A stretch of DNA of 64,000 nucleotides, from NCBI RefSeq assembly GCF_000276665.1, contig NW_004955470.1, positions 4,600,198-4,664,197 of the forward strand. Reading direction: 5' to 3'. The position numbers and the translations under genes were made by a program. How positions within the stretch are numbered: the first letter of the stretch is position 1; each line of letters opens with the position of its first letter. This DNA is from Chinchilla lanigera. Lineage: Eukaryota; Chordata; Mammalia; Rodentia; Chinchillidae. Below, piece by piece: positions 11,141 to 21,800 of the stretch. The notes beneath the pieces were generated by a model. It had not been told where the DNA came from and made no database searches. It saw only the letters and a program-made list of their open reading frames with translations.

Positions 11141-11515
11141 AAATATGTTCCTATTGTTAACTGTTGAGGCAGCACAAGTTAGACCACACCAAGTTGCCAC
11201 TACTTACCTATCAAAATGCCTACAGTGAAAATGATGACATCATCAGTTGCTGGGGAAGACTCACAGAAAACAGATCACTGTACATTCGTGGTGTCAATGT
11301 AATACAGTCTAGCCAGTCTGGAAAACAGGTTGGCAGCTTTTTAGAGAACTAAACATGTAGTTGCCACACAACTTAACAATTAGACTTTGGACATTTATTC
11401 TACAGAAATAAAAACCTTTGTTTACACAGAAACCTATGCATAGCAGTTTCTTTCATAATAGCTCAAAATTGGAATTAACCAAATGTCCTTCAAAGGGTGA
11501 CTAGTTAAGCAAATT
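11140..11515 (+). mobile_element. L1M ORF2 3' part, 5' of a Tigger-like insert
   Basis: Contains the L1 series CCAGTCTGGAAAACAGGTTGGCAG, CATGTAGTTGCCACACAACTTAACAATTAGA, TTTCTTTCATAATAGCTCAAAATTGGAA and CCAAATGTCCTTCAAAGGGTGACTAG. It resumes after the insert at 11860 in the same frame of the element. Confidence 0.85.
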
Positions 11516-11519
11516 GTGA

Positions 11520-11858
11520 TAAAGTGTCCTTTGTTACCCTTGGGGGTATGCTCCAGGACACCCAGTGAATGCCTGAAACAGTGATGTACCAAGCCCTGTA
11601 TATCTGATCAATAAGGCAGCTACTGACTGATGCGGGGGTAGTGTACACAGCGTGGGGACACCCAGACACCAGTCATAGGAATGATTCATGTCACTGGTGG
11701 ATTGGAGCTAGGTGGTATGGAATGGTATGAAATTTCATCATGTTAGTCAGAACAGCATGCCATTTAAAAGTCATGAATGGTTCATTTCTGGAATTTTTCA
11801 TTGAATATTTTTGGGGTGTGGTTGATCATGGGGAACTGAAACTAGGGAAAGTATAACC
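11520..11858. mobile_element. Tigger-like DNA transposon (non-autonomous)
   Basis: Begins GTTACCCTTGGGGGTATGCTCCAGGACACCCAGTGAATGCCTGAAAC and ends with a decayed CATGGGGAACTGAAACTAGGGAAAG...ATGGATAAAAGAGG. These are the two ends of a pogo/Tigger-type non-autonomous element as I recall its consensus. It is inserted cleanly inside an L1M. Exact subfamily not certain. Confidence 0.7.
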
Positions 11859-12030
11859 ATGGATAAAAGAGGTTTACGATATATCTATACCATGGGATTC
11901 CACTCAGCAATAAAAAGAAGTGAGCTATTGATATACATAATAATGTGGATGGACCTCAAAGGTCCTATGTTGAATGAAAAAAAAATCTCCAAAGGCTACA
12001 TACTGTATGATTCCACTTATACAACATTAC
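11859..12030 (+). mobile_element. L1M 3' part, continuation
   Basis: Resumes the L1M interrupted at 11515: TACCATGGGATTCCACTCAGCAATAAAAAGAAGTGAG, GTGGATGGACCTCAAAGG and ACATACTGTATGATTCCACTTATACAAC. Confidence 0.85.
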
Positions 12031-12034
12031 TTTT

Positions 12035-12250
12035 AAAAATTTTTTTCCATTGGTACTGAGGATAGAAACCAGGGCCTCATGTATGGCAAGCACTTACCAT
12101 TAACCTATATCCCCCATCCTTTTTATTTTTTGTTTTATTCTATTTATACCACATCTCATTAAGTTGCTGAGGCTGGCCTTGAATTCCCAATCCTCCTGCC
12201 TCAGCCTTCTGAGCAGCTGGGATGACAGGCATGTGCCACCATCCTGATTT
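12035..12250 (-). repeat. B1-ID composite SINE, antisense
   Basis: In reverse order it holds an ID half (TTGGTACTGAGGATAGAAACCAGGGCCTCATGTATGGCAAGC...) followed by an A/T linker and a B1 half (AAGTTGCTGAGGCTGGCCTTGAATTCCCAATCCTCCTGCCTCAGCC...ACAGGCATGTGCCACCA). The sense element is therefore B1 then ID, the B1-dID architecture of several rodent families. Confidence 0.9.
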
Positions 12251-12530
12251 ATCTGACATTGTTGAAATGATAAAATGATAGCTATGGTGAACGGATTGGT
12301 GGTTGCCGGGGTAAAGGAGGAAGTGCAGAAACGGGGATGTTTGTTATAGTGAAAATGTAAAGAGAGGAAAACCTTTGTGGCAATCAGGACAATTCTATCC
12401 TCATTGTCATATCAATCTGCACAAGTGGTAACAACTTATGTAACTGGAGTACATTACCACAGTAGAAAATTGAATTAGCCCAATCATAGAATTTATTCTG
12501 ATTTTACCAGTTTTTCGTGCACTCATTTAA
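12250..12530 (+). mobile_element. L1M 3' UTR remnant (probable)
   Basis: Has GGTGAACGGATTGGTGGTTGCCGGGGTAAAGG, as in the L1M 3' UTR after the ORF2 end, then diverges. It continues the element broken by the composite SINE. Confidence 0.6.
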
Positions 12531-12566
12531 GTGTGTGCGTGTGCGTGTGTGTGTGTGTGTGTATGT
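12531..12566. repeat. (TG)n microsatellite
   Basis: GTGTGTGCGTGTGCG followed by uninterrupted TG, ending TGTATGTGCAG. Confidence 0.95.
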
Positions 12567-12738
12567 GCAGTTCTAATGGATAAAGCTGAAAACTAATTTA
12601 GAAAACAAAGTAATTCAATAGCTATATTTACCAAACTTTTAACTTGGAGCACTTAAGCTGTTAGTCTTACTCAGTATAAATAGTCCACTGGTATATATCT
12701 TTGTGTACAAATCTTGCCCATGGTTTGACTTACTTTTT

Positions 12739-12802
12739 CTTTTTCTGTAATGGGGTATTGAACACAGTACCTTTGCACTGAGCTACATTCCCAGCCACCC
12801 TC
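12739..12802 (-). repeat. ID half of a split B1-ID SINE, antisense
   Basis: GTAATGGGGTATTGAACACAGTACCTTTGCACTGAGCTACATTCCCAGCCACCC is a reversed ID body. Its partner B1 half lies beyond the L1, at 13862-13993. The pair is bracketed by TGACTTACTTTT at 12726 and 13995. Confidence 0.75.
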
Positions 12803-12814
12803 TCCTCTGCCTGC

Positions 12815-13852
12815 TTCTTAAAATTTAGTTAAGTTTATTGGTACAGTTTAGGTATACAGAATGATTACATTCATCATAGGGAACTTGTACCCATGCAAGA
12901 TGTTTTCATTCCCCTTTCTTTTTTCTCCCACTCCCCTCCCCTCCCTTCAACCCCTCTTCCCCTCCTTATTTCCTTATTTACAAAGCTTTGTTTCCATTTT
13001 ATCCTTTTTTTCTCATTTTTTTCTTTTCCCTTCCTCCATCCCCCTAACCCTATTCCCTTTTCCTTTTAAACAATTTTTTCTATTTCATAGTATCTACTAT
13101 ATATATTGATTCTTATTTACACTTTCAGTTTCTCACACCAGAGAGACATTGTGATACATACACATGTGTCCAATTTATTTCACTTAATCGTATGGTCTTA
13201 AGGTCCATCTGTCTACCAATAAATGTCTCAAATTTATCTTTCTTTATGGCTAGTACTCCATTATATAAAAAAAAATCACATTTTTTTATCCATTCTTTGG
13301 CTGATGGGCCTTTGGGTTGTTTCCAAGATTTAGCTAATACAAACTGTAACGCTATAAAGATGAGTGTGCACATATCACTGTGGTATGATGCTTTTAATTC
13401 TTTTGGGAAGATACCAAGAAGGAGAAGAGCCCTCCCCCATTTGGCCAGGTCCAATGGGATCTCTAGTCCTAGTTTGTTGAGGAATCTCCACACTGATTTC
13501 TACAGTGGCTCTACACTCCCACCAACAGTGGAGAAGGGTTCCTTTTTCCCCACAACTTTGCAAGCATTTGTTATTGATTGATTTCTTGATGATAGCCATT
13601 CTTTCTGGGGTAAGATGGAATCTCAGTGTTGTTTTAACTTGCATCTCTCATATGACCAGTGATGTTCAATGTTTTTTCATATATTTATTTGGTGTTTGTA
13701 CTTCTTCATCTGAGAAGAGTGTATTCATCTCAAATGCCCACTTTTGGATTGGCCCTTTGAATTTGGGGAAATCTGATTTTTTTCAGTTCTTTATATGTTT
13801 CAGATATTAGTCCTTTGTCTGAGGAACAACTGGCTAAGATTTTTTGACCACC
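12815..13852 (-). mobile_element. L1 LINE, 5'-truncated, antisense
   Basis: Starts with the reversed L1 3' end (TTTATTGGTACAGTTTAGG), then a C-rich/T-rich 3' UTR (12900-13090), then ORF2 in reverse. The minus-strand frame at 13125-13493 is the ORF2 C-terminus: it contains AKEWIKKCDFFLYNGVLAIK and a KDKFETF segment typical of this end. The upstream frame at 13375-13644 is joined only by frameshift. Truncated at the reverse complement of the Y..LVLG-like region near 13850. Confidence 0.9.
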
Positions 13853-13861
13853 GGTGGGTTT

Positions 13862-13993
13862 TTTTTTGTTTTGTTTTTTTGAGACAGGGTCTCCCTAACT
13901 CGCTAAGTTGCCCAGGCTGGGTTTGAACTTGCAATGTTCCTACTTCAGCCTCCCAAAGTGCTGGGGTGATGGGCATGTGCCACCATGCCCAGC
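13862..13993 (-). repeat. B1 half of a split B1-ID SINE, antisense
   Basis: T-run, then GAGACAGGGTCTCCCTAACTCGCTAAGTTGCCCAGGCTGG, then CTTCAGCCTCCCAAAGTGCTGGGGTGATGGGCATGTGCCACCATGCCCAGCA. It completes the composite begun at 12739. Confidence 0.85.
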
Positions 13994-14006
13994 ATGACTT
14001 ACTTTT

Positions 14007-14098
14007 TTTGGTTTTTCTCCGGTACCGGGAACCGATCTCACGACCTTGCGCTTGCCAGGCAGGCGCTTTGCCGCTGAGCTAAATCCCCAGCCCCTGCT
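14007..14098 (-). repeat. Young ID SINE, antisense, with TSD
   Basis: Reversed ID with intact parts: 3' CCGGTACCGGGAACC block, tRNA-like body and 5' GGGGCTGGGGATTTAGC. Sense pol III A box (TAGCTCAGCGG) and B box (GAGATCGGTTCCC) are readable. Flanked by TGACTTACTTTT at 13995-14006 and 14099-14110. Very little divergence from the copies at 49,072 and 55,625. Confidence 0.95.
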
Positions 14099-14109
14099 TG
14101 ACTTACTTT

Positions 14110-14970
14110 TACTTTTGAATTTCTAGTGGTGGAATTTCGTGGTCTTAGAGTAAAGTTCGAACATTTTACTATTTAAGCTGGTAAAGCAGGAATAGGCTAT
14201 TCAGGGAGCTAATAGTGTCATCAGCGGTGAAGGTCCCAGCACCATCAGGAATATGAGGAGGAGACGCCCACATCAGTGGGACCAGGTGGGCTCTGAGGCC
14301 CGTGTTGCTCTCAATGCTGCATGCTGGGTTGTGTTGCAGGTCACTGTACTGAAAGGGGGTAAAATTGAATCCATTATTCTCTTGTCACCCCTGCTCCTTG
14401 TCCTGGGTTCCCTGACTCTTTGGCTGATGTCATCTCTTTCCAATGGCTGAGAGTCGCCATAGACATCGCCCATGACCAGTTCCTACCTCCGGTTCTCACC
14501 AAGTCCTCGGAATTCTAGCCTGTCCGCTTACCTCTCCTTTTCCCTCCCAGCTGACACATCCCGCTGGGTGTCTTTTGGCTCTATACATCTCTTCTCTCCA
14601 ATACCTCTCTTTATACACTTCCTCTGCAACCCTTTCCCCTATCGTCAGAGTGAGCTAAAGAGAGAAAGGGTAAAAGATACTTATCTGTCTTTTTCATTTT
14701 AAATCTATCTTTAACATGTATTTGCTATCCTAGACTCTTTTTCAACCTTCTAGAAAAGACACTGTCAGAGCAAGGAAGGGCTTGAGGGCTAAGCATTATT
14801 ACGGAGGAAACAAAAGCTAGTGTGGCCTCATTTGCTGGTATCCCAAATTTGACTGTAAGTTTTTGAGGGCAAGGCCTGGGACCTAAAGAGCTTTCAATTT
14901 AATATCCTGGAGCCCTAATACTGCTCCAAGCATGGTTTCAAGTTAATTGTTAACCCTCAACAGCCCTGTT
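14110..14970. other. Intergenic, nothing assigned
   Basis: No repeat family recognised. Short ORFs at 14253-14450, 14273-14473 (opposite strand) and 14472-14702 have no domains or supporting splice signals. Confidence 0.45.
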
Positions 14971-14974
14971 TAGG

Positions 14975-15325
14975 TCTTAAGTATCTCCCAAGGTCTGTGT
15001 GGTTTTCCTCTCCACAGGGATGCTATGGGAAGTGGCAAGATCTTTGGAAGTGGGAGATCTTTAGGTCACTGGGTGCTCTTGAAGGAGATTGTGGGACCCA
15101 GGTCCCTTGCTCTGCCTCTTTTTTTGTCATCCTGGCCAGGAGGTAAGTGGTTTTGTTCCATTATGCACTTCTGCCGTGATTCCTGCTGCACCACCAGTCC
15201 AAAGCAACTCACAGGGCCAACTGCTCGTGGATTGAAATCCCCTCAACTGTACACCAGATTAAACTGCCCCTCTTTACAAGCTGATTATCTCAGGCATGTG
15301 TTAAAATGGTGGGAAGCTGATCAAC
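14975..15325 (+). mobile_element. ERVL-MaLR solo LTR (MST/ORR1-like)
   Basis: Ordered matches to the MaLR LTR: GTGGGAGATCTTTAGGTCACTGGGTGCTCTTGAAGG, a GGGACCCAGGTCCCTTGCTCTGCC block, AGTCCAAAGCAACTCACAGGGCCA, a GTGGATTGAAA block in place of the usual GACTGAAACC, and AAGCTGATTATCTCAGGCATG at the 3' end. Only LTR sequence, no internal retroviral genes. The 115-codon ORF at 15025-15372 lies inside it and is not a gene. Confidence 0.75.
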
Positions 15326-15329
15326 ACAA

Positions 15330-16480
15330 ACCCTATGATGTAGTGTTATTATTATTGCTACTTTATAAATAAAAAGAAACAAAGCACAAGAAAGTATTTT
15401 TAAAAATCAAAGACCAACTTACACTGGGATACTGTTAGTAAGCCAAATTTTAGAAATCAAAAATTTCATAGTGGAAGTTGAGAGCTTTGTTATACAATAA
15501 AGCAGATTGAATCATTGGTGTTACGGTCCTCCTCTCCCTTAAATTTTTTAAATGATGCTTTTGTGTAGCTTTTCATTTTCAGTGACTTTCTTCTCCTAGG
15601 GGCACATCTAAATTCTTTGTCAGGAAAGGCAAGTTACATTGTGTGAAATTATAACACAGGAAGAAAAGTGCACATTAGTTATAACTGGCTATTTATATTT
15701 TAAAGTAAAGTTATACAGATGATAGAAAATGATTAGTAAAAGATAATGGGAGCTTAACAAAACAAAAACAAATGCAAAAACACAACACAAAAGACAAATC
15801 CATGTAGAACAAGTAGAAAACTGATCAGGAAATGAAAAGTCTTTTTAAGGTTGGACATACACAGCACTTATTTTCTGTGTAGTATGCTTTCTATCCTTGT
15901 GCTATAATAGTAATTCCTTGTGCTACATTAAGTTAATGGCAAGAAAGGTTTCTAGGGCTAGAAGTAATCACCATTGCTGAAGCAGTCATGTTTCACCCAG
16001 CTGTGTACTCTGACACTCCAGACCCCTGAGAACCTTAGCCCCTGACTTTGCGGGCTTAGCACCTCACACCCCAATTTGGATCTGGTCTCACAGCCTTTCC
16101 AGCACTGCAGTGAGTCAGGGTGTGTATTCATGGTGAATAACATTTGCAGGAGGCCACTGGCTTGACTAGGCTTCTGCATTGGGCTAAGCATCATTACGGA
16201 GATTAATCACAGTAATTGATTAACCAGTTAAGCTATAGCCAGTTAAGTTGTCACTATTTCTTACTTTGTTTTCCAGAAATGCTGTCAGATTATATTGTTA
16301 GGCAGAATTTTTAGAATTGTTCTGGTTGCTAGCTAATTCACAATTTTTTTTCTTTTCATTTTGTTTCATTTTATTTTGTTTGTAATTGCTGAAGTAAACT
16401 ATTAAATGTAATTGGTCTAAGGAATTTTCTTTTAACATTAATCTCCTAAAAGAATTCATTTCTTTTAACAGTCCACCTTT
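15330..16480. other. Intergenic, nothing assigned
   Basis: AT-rich; A-rich runs near 15740-15800. A 78-codon minus-strand ORF at 15958-16194 has no domain. No repeat assigned. Confidence 0.45.
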
Positions 16481-16481
16481 A

Positions 16482-16565
16482 TGACCTCATTTTAACTTGA
16501 TCAGATCTGCAAAGATCTTATTTCCGAAGAAGGTCCCAGTCTGAGTGTTAGGTTTGAACACATCT
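16482..16565 (-). mobile_element. MLT1-like LTR fragment, antisense
   Basis: Reads TGACCTCATTTTAACTTGATCAGATCTGCAAAGATCTTATTTCCGAAGAAGG, the reverse of a characteristic MLT1 internal LTR block. Ends are unclear. Confidence 0.65.
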
Positions 16566-16599
16566 TTTATTTGTTGGAGAGGGCAGAATTGAACCTACT

Positions 16600-18260
16600 G
16601 GTATCATTAGGTGCTAGGTCACAAGGTCCCTTTATCCATTCTCCTGTGCTGTAGAACTGGGAGAACTTCCCAGTGCTGCCTTCCTCCAATCGACTCCATC
16701 TCTGGGCAATTATTTGGTTGGGGACCACCTCAGAAACGGCTGGGAAGGCTGCTGCTGCTGTGCCTGCGGGTGCCTCATAGGAGGTAAGGCTCCTCCATCC
16801 ACATAAATGATAGTTCAGAGGGTTGGTGGTAACTCAAGAGCCGTATAAGTTCATCCTAAGAATTTTATCCTATTGTACTGTATGTTTATTTACAATCTTC
16901 TTCCACTCTTTTTCTTTGAGGGGGAATAAAAATGGTATAAAGACAAATTAAATAAATGGTGATTCCCCTCCATGATTTGGTGGCTCAATTAAATATCAAC
17001 ACATGGTGTGGGGGGGTGAGTTTGTAGGCTTAAGTGTTGCCATGGCAACTGCAGGGCATCATCTCCACCATGGGGGCCTGTCTCCAACCTCCCTGACTGA
17101 TGTGAGCTCAGCCTGACACCTCTGTCCTGAGAAACCATCATGGAGCAGCAGACAGAACTGTGGCTCTCTGGTGTGCCGCCACAGATTTCTGGGCTCCCCC
17201 AGTTGCTGGGCTCTCCTGGTGGCACTCTAGTTACCTGTGTAGTTATGTCTGTCTAGGTCGTGAGCTCCCCAGACCCCTCATCACTGACTCCCACCTGCAT
17301 CTCAAAGTTCTGCAACTCAGAACTTTGCCCGTATTATAACCGGTCAAAAATATTAGTGAACGGCAGGCAGAAGTCCCTCTGGGGAGCCATCAGGCAGACA
17401 CCAGGAAGTATGACACCCAGGGCTTCTCCAGAGATGCCATCACATGTGGCCACCTGTGCCTATTTAAGTTTGAAATTAGAATTAAATTGAAAATTAAAAA
17501 TTCAGTTCCTCAATTCTGTTTGGCACATTTCAGGTGCTAAACAGTCAGGTAGGGTCTGCCACTACCATATCGGACAATGTAGATACAGAACATTTCAGAA
17601 AATTCTACTCGACAGTTCTGCTCCAAGAGGATCCCATAACTGGTACCCCTTGATGCTCTTGGTGTTTACTGATTGTATTCATAGTCAACAGGAGCTGTGC
17701 TAGCTGGATGGAATGCTGGGAAACATAAAGAAAATGCAAGCATTTTCTGCCTCTATGCTTTGCACATGTGGCCCCTTTGCCTGGAATTCCCATGCTATGA
17801 GAACTCCTGAGATATTTTCCACTCTTCTGGGCCAAGTGTGTGCACCTTCACATGTGCACTCCTAAGTCCTTTCTCCCCTTTCCTCCCCTCAGTTGTGTGC
17901 GTATGCATGGGTGCGGAGAATCTGTCTTCTCACATTTATTACAGCTTTTCTGTTCATACGCAACAGCATTAGAACTAATAGATGAATAATGTTTTGTAGT
18001 TAGCTCAGAAGGCAAAAGTCAAGTAGAGCCAAAATTACCTTTGAAAATCTGTTAAATCTGCCATAAAGCATGCATTCTTTGTTTCATGTATGCAAAAGCA
18101 TGCAGAAATGTTAGAGAGATACCTAAGTGCAAGTACTAGTGAGCCAGACTAGGAAGGAAGAGATATAGCAGGTATCTGAGATCTAAACCACTTGACCTGT
18201 AAGGCAGCCACAATCCCGGACAGGGAAGGGCATTTTGGATTGACCCCAGTGGCTTGCATC
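16600..18260. other. Intergenic with an RFX-type palindrome
   Basis: No repeat or coding feature recognised apart from the palindromic site at 17036-17049, listed separately. ORFs at 16989-17225, 17260-17490 and 17605-17835 have no domains. GC content is somewhat higher at 17000-17330. Confidence 0.4.
17036..17049. promoter_or_regulatory. Perfect RFX X-box palindrome
   Basis: GTTGCCATGGCAAC is the canonical symmetrical RFX-family binding sequence, with both half sites intact. It sits in unique sequence, in no repeat I recognise. Function is inferred from the motif only; no promoter elements are visible next to it. Confidence 0.5.
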
Positions 18261-18271
18261 ATTTTCTCCTG

Positions 18272-18432
18272 CGGTTCTCAAAGTATGGGTCCTCGGGGCT
18301 AGGAAGGTCAGCACCATCTGGGGATATGTTAGAAATGCAAATTCGCAGGCCCTATCTGACCTTTTAAATTAGAAACTCTGCTGACAACATGTGTTTTCCC
18401 CCTAGAACATACTAAATTTGAGAACTATTGGG
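18272..18432 (+). mobile_element. MER5-like hAT-Charlie element
   Basis: Begins GGTTCTCAAAGTATGGGTCC, contains AGCACCATCTGGGGATATGTTAGAAATGCAAATTC and ends AATTTGAGAACTATTGGG. The ends are the expected inverted terminal repeats (TTCTCAAA / TTTGAGAA). Non-autonomous, no coding. Confidence 0.9.
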
Positions 18433-18439
18433 TTATTCC

Positions 18440-18700
18440 CTCCAATTTTAATATTTAAAACTCATGTATGCAAAATTACTCTATAGTTTAATATGATTAC
18501 TACTATAAATTACTCTATAGTTTAATATAGATTGATTTGTTTGCTCTTGTGAAGATGCAACAGAGCAATACCTATTTCCTTTAAAAGCTCAATGCAGGTC
18601 ATAGGATGCAGTAGAAACTCCATAAATTTTTACTGGATTGAATCTACATCCTACAAAATCAGATTATTGCATTCTTTGAATCTGATTCTCTGAGGAACAG
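18440..18700. repeat. Tandem 30-bp echo and L2-like 3' end
   Basis: AAATTACTCTATAGTTTAATAT occurs twice close together (18473-18494 and 18508-18529). Further on, CAGTAGAAACTCCATAAATTTTTACTGGATTGAAT resembles the L2 3' terminus. Both readings are modest. Confidence 0.5.
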
Positions 18701-20035
18701 GAAAAGAGATTTGCCTCCTGCCTGCTGCTTTCCTAGGTGACATTTGCACTGAACAGAGTCATCCTGCTTCACTGGACACTGGTCTCATCTTAGAAGAAGT
18801 GGGAGATGAGGCATGAGGTCGCCTCCTAATTTAAGGACATTAAAAGTGTATAACACATTCTTTGTCCCAACGAGCGCTCTCATTCCTTACAATAGAGGAT
18901 CCTGCATGAAGGATGGTGCCATCAAAGGGCTTTCCATGTAACCAAGCAATCATCCTTTCCTTTGTTGTGGTATCTGTTTTGACTCTGTGGCTGTTAGGAA
19001 AGAAATCTTTTGTAAAGAGGTGAATTCTTAGAGGTCAAGATTGAAGAAGAATCTGTACAACTCTCCAGACTGAAGATAGTGATGTGTGTGAGCTGTCTCA
19101 TCCCTTGTTTCTCCCCAGGCAGGCGAGATGTGGACGGCAGGGCTGCTTATGCCTTCCTGCCTCACTATTTCTGATGCAAACACAGCTTGTCCAGGTCCTT
19201 TTCATTCAATTCTGCCTTTCTTATTTACCAGGTCTTTGGAGTTCACCAACTTAGGGAATCTCCAACCACCAAGCTGGACACTGTGATATCCTTCCAAAAA
19301 GAGGCTATTGGCTTTGCTTCTCAGGGTGTGTTCTTTGCTTTAAGGAACTAGACTTTCCTGGCCTTGACTGATGTTTCCAATTATGGACATCCTCTCATTA
19401 TCTTCTCACAGGCTTGCCTGACCTTTGCTGCACTCGGAAGCACTTCCACATCTATTTTGGTTCATGGTTACAAATATCTCTTAATTTTATTGAAGAGAGA
19501 GTTTTATTCCTGTTTCTTATTCTCTTTTTTACTTTTGGGTGATTTCTCAGAGAAAAGGGAAATTGCCCTTTTAGTTAAAACCAGACTTACCCTCAGAAGG
19601 TCTTTTGCATACAACATTATTTTTAGTTTCGTTTCTGCATCACATATAATCTTTGAAGAATCATTTTAAGCCGTGATTAGGGAACTAAATTCAAGTTTAA
19701 ATTCAATCTTTTCTGGTGCTACCAATGCAAATAACTCAACTGAAGTGACAATCTAATCATTAGCTATTGTCACACATGGCTAAACTGACACGTGTTCAGG
19801 CAGTGACAGCCCTGTCATAGTAACCACTCCTCTGCCTGGAAGCTGATAAGCATCATTTGACATAAATGTAGTGTGCCTTCCCATAGCAGAAATGTGAATA
19901 TATAAAAAAAAAACCTGGTGTTTCATATTTCAGCGTGGCTTGAGGAACAGACAGAGTGCAGCAAGCTGTTGAAGCTCTCCCATGAAACAGCATCAACTGT
20001 TGCAAAAGCTGAAGTTTTAGAACGGGCTTAGGAAC
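18700..20035. other. Intergenic, nothing assigned
   Basis: Unique-looking sequence. The ORF at 19364-19669 (101 aa, starting in a different frame from its repeats) shows no domain, and its F/L-rich stretch is likely chance in T-rich DNA. Confidence 0.4.
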
Positions 20036-20039
20036 TGTC

Positions 20040-20530
20040 TCAACTTGCTTTGCATTGCTATAACAAAAGAAAACACTTCTATAAAATAAAGAGGTTTTCT
20101 TAGTCCACAGTTTCTTAAGCTAAATTTCAAGCTCAGGTAGTCCCGTCTGATTGGCTTTTGGCGAGAGCCTTCTGACTACCTCACAACGTGGTGCGTGGCA
20201 TCACATGACAGAAGCCCATGCAAGAGTGACAGGTGGCATGTGTGGAAGAGGAGCGCGTGTGTGACAGAGATCACACGGCAAGACAGGAAGCAAGAGAGGG
20301 AGCAGAGGAAGCCATATTTGCTTCGAACAACTTACTCTCACTGTAACTATGGTAACCCAGTCCCAAGAGAGCAAGAATGCACTTTAGAGAGACCTAACTC
20401 TTTCCTGAGAGAAACACACCAATCCTTCTTAAAGACACTGCTTCTTAACATGCCGCATTGGGGACCAAGCCTCGACATGAGTTTTGGTAGGGACAGACCA
20501 CCTTCCAATCATAATAGGAATCAAATAGTA
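20040..20530 (-). mobile_element. ERVL-MaLR solo LTR (MST-like), antisense
   Basis: Reverse-LTR signals in order: TTGCATTGCTATAACAAAAGAAAACAC, AGAGGTTTTCTTAGTCCACAG, GCATCACATGACAGAAGCCCATGCAAGAG, AGAGCAAGAATGCACTTTAGAG, and CCAAGCCTCGACATGAGTTTTGGTAGGGACAGACCACC. The 123-codon ORF at 20195-20566 is within it. Confidence 0.75.
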
Positions 20531-20649
20531 ACTTGTCCAACTGGGGAGGAAAATCACATCCAATAGTGTGCAGTGCTCATTTGCTATTGAATTGAATGCC
20601 AATTTTAAATTCAGAAATGAAGTTGGCCCCCAACTTGTCTTCTCATTGT

Positions 20650-21480
20650 CCACAAATATTGTTTAGATGCTACAGCCTGGCATTCAAAGCCTTCCCCCCA
20701 TGAAGTCAAAACTAGTCTAAAGGAATGGATTAAGTGTCCAGTCAAATCTTCTTCCTTTTATGATTTGGTAGCTCCTCTCCTCCCCTCCCGTGCTGTGTGT
20801 ACTGATATGAGCTACTCACCAAGCCCTACAGGACTTTACTAATTCTCCATCCAAATGGGAACTTCCTTTCTATGAGTCTGCATTTTCGCCATCTTTTCGG
20901 ACTGATCACCACTCTAAGGGAGGCAAAAACTCTTACTGTGCCACTTTAGTTCCCCACTCCATCTTCTAGAAAGTACATCCTAAGCCCGACTTCAGATTCC
21001 TGCTCTCCTGGGTCTCCCCCCCCAATCCAAACTTTCACACAGTTGGACACTTGACTTTGTTGTTTCTGTTCATTTCTTGCTTTGACCTGAAACTTTCAGA
21101 TTCTAAGTCCACTGGTATCCTCTAAGCCCAACCTGTGTCTTAGTTGTCCTAGCTCCGGTTATAAACATGTACATATTCCCTTGATACCACTATACTTACA
21201 CACCAGCCAACAGGTTACCTATTTCTTGCAGACATCACTGCTGCCCCTGGCAGACCCGAGACCAGTCTTTTAGCTGCCCACTGAGCACCATTGCTGGCTG
21301 CACTTCTGCCATTGGGTTATGCCACAAACCTCATGGACACTGAATATTTTTCTTAGGTTTTACTTCTGTGTGCACTTGTCCTACCCTTGGATCCTTGAAG
21401 GTGGAACCTGTAATGCCCAGCAAATGCTTTGCACACAGAAGAGCTTAGAAGATATTTACTCAGTGCTGTTTGAATATGGA
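20650..21480 (+). repeat. L2 LINE 3' region
   Basis: Begins with CTGGCATTCAAAGCCTTCCCCCCATG and continues with L2-type pyrimidine-rich sequence. It ends in a classical L2 tail, CTTGGATCCTTGAAGGTGGAACCTGTAATGCCCAGCAAATGC, then an AGAAGATATTTACTCAGTGCTG-like terminus. The last part is also found inverted at 28.4 kb. Confidence 0.7.
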
Positions 21481-21639
21481 TCCCTTAAGGTGTCTTGGTC
21501 ACCTCTTGTGTATCCCCGCAAGGGCCACACCCCAGGGTGACACTCACCTGTATCTAAGCTCAGACCCTTGCTGTCTCTTGAGGTTGAAAGTTTGATATTT
21601 TCAGAACAAAAAGGAGGTGCTAATGTACATTTTTTGAAC

Positions 21640-21800
21640 GTATGGCTGCGATGTCCTGAGAATACTCAAGACATCTATGAAGAAGCCCACATAGTGAGGA
21701 GCTAAAGCCTCCTGCCAACAACCACAAGGGTGAAGCATCTTGAAGGAGGGCCCTCCAGTGCCAGTCAGGTCCTCAGATGCAGCAGCGCTGGGGGGCATCT
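21640..21800 (+). mobile_element. MLT1-like LTR fragment, sense arm of an inverted pair
   Basis: CTATGAAGAAGCCCACATAGTGAGGAGCTAAAGCCTCCTGCCAACAACCAC, then CCTCCAGTGCCAGTCAGGTCCTCAGATGC, the 3' half of a MaLR-type LTR. The same segment is present in reverse at 22,350-22,505. ORFs here are shadows. Confidence 0.65.

Noticed and set aside
13125..13810. Several ORFs of 89-129 codons in both directions
   Set aside because: They are L1 ORF2 and its antisense shadows. The minus frame at 13,125-13,493 is genuine L1 sequence but is truncated and out of frame with the rest.
15025..15372. 115-codon + ORF
   Set aside because: Falls in a solo LTR, with no retroviral gene content.
20195..20566. 123-codon + ORF
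   Set aside because: It lies within an antisense MaLR LTR and has no domain.
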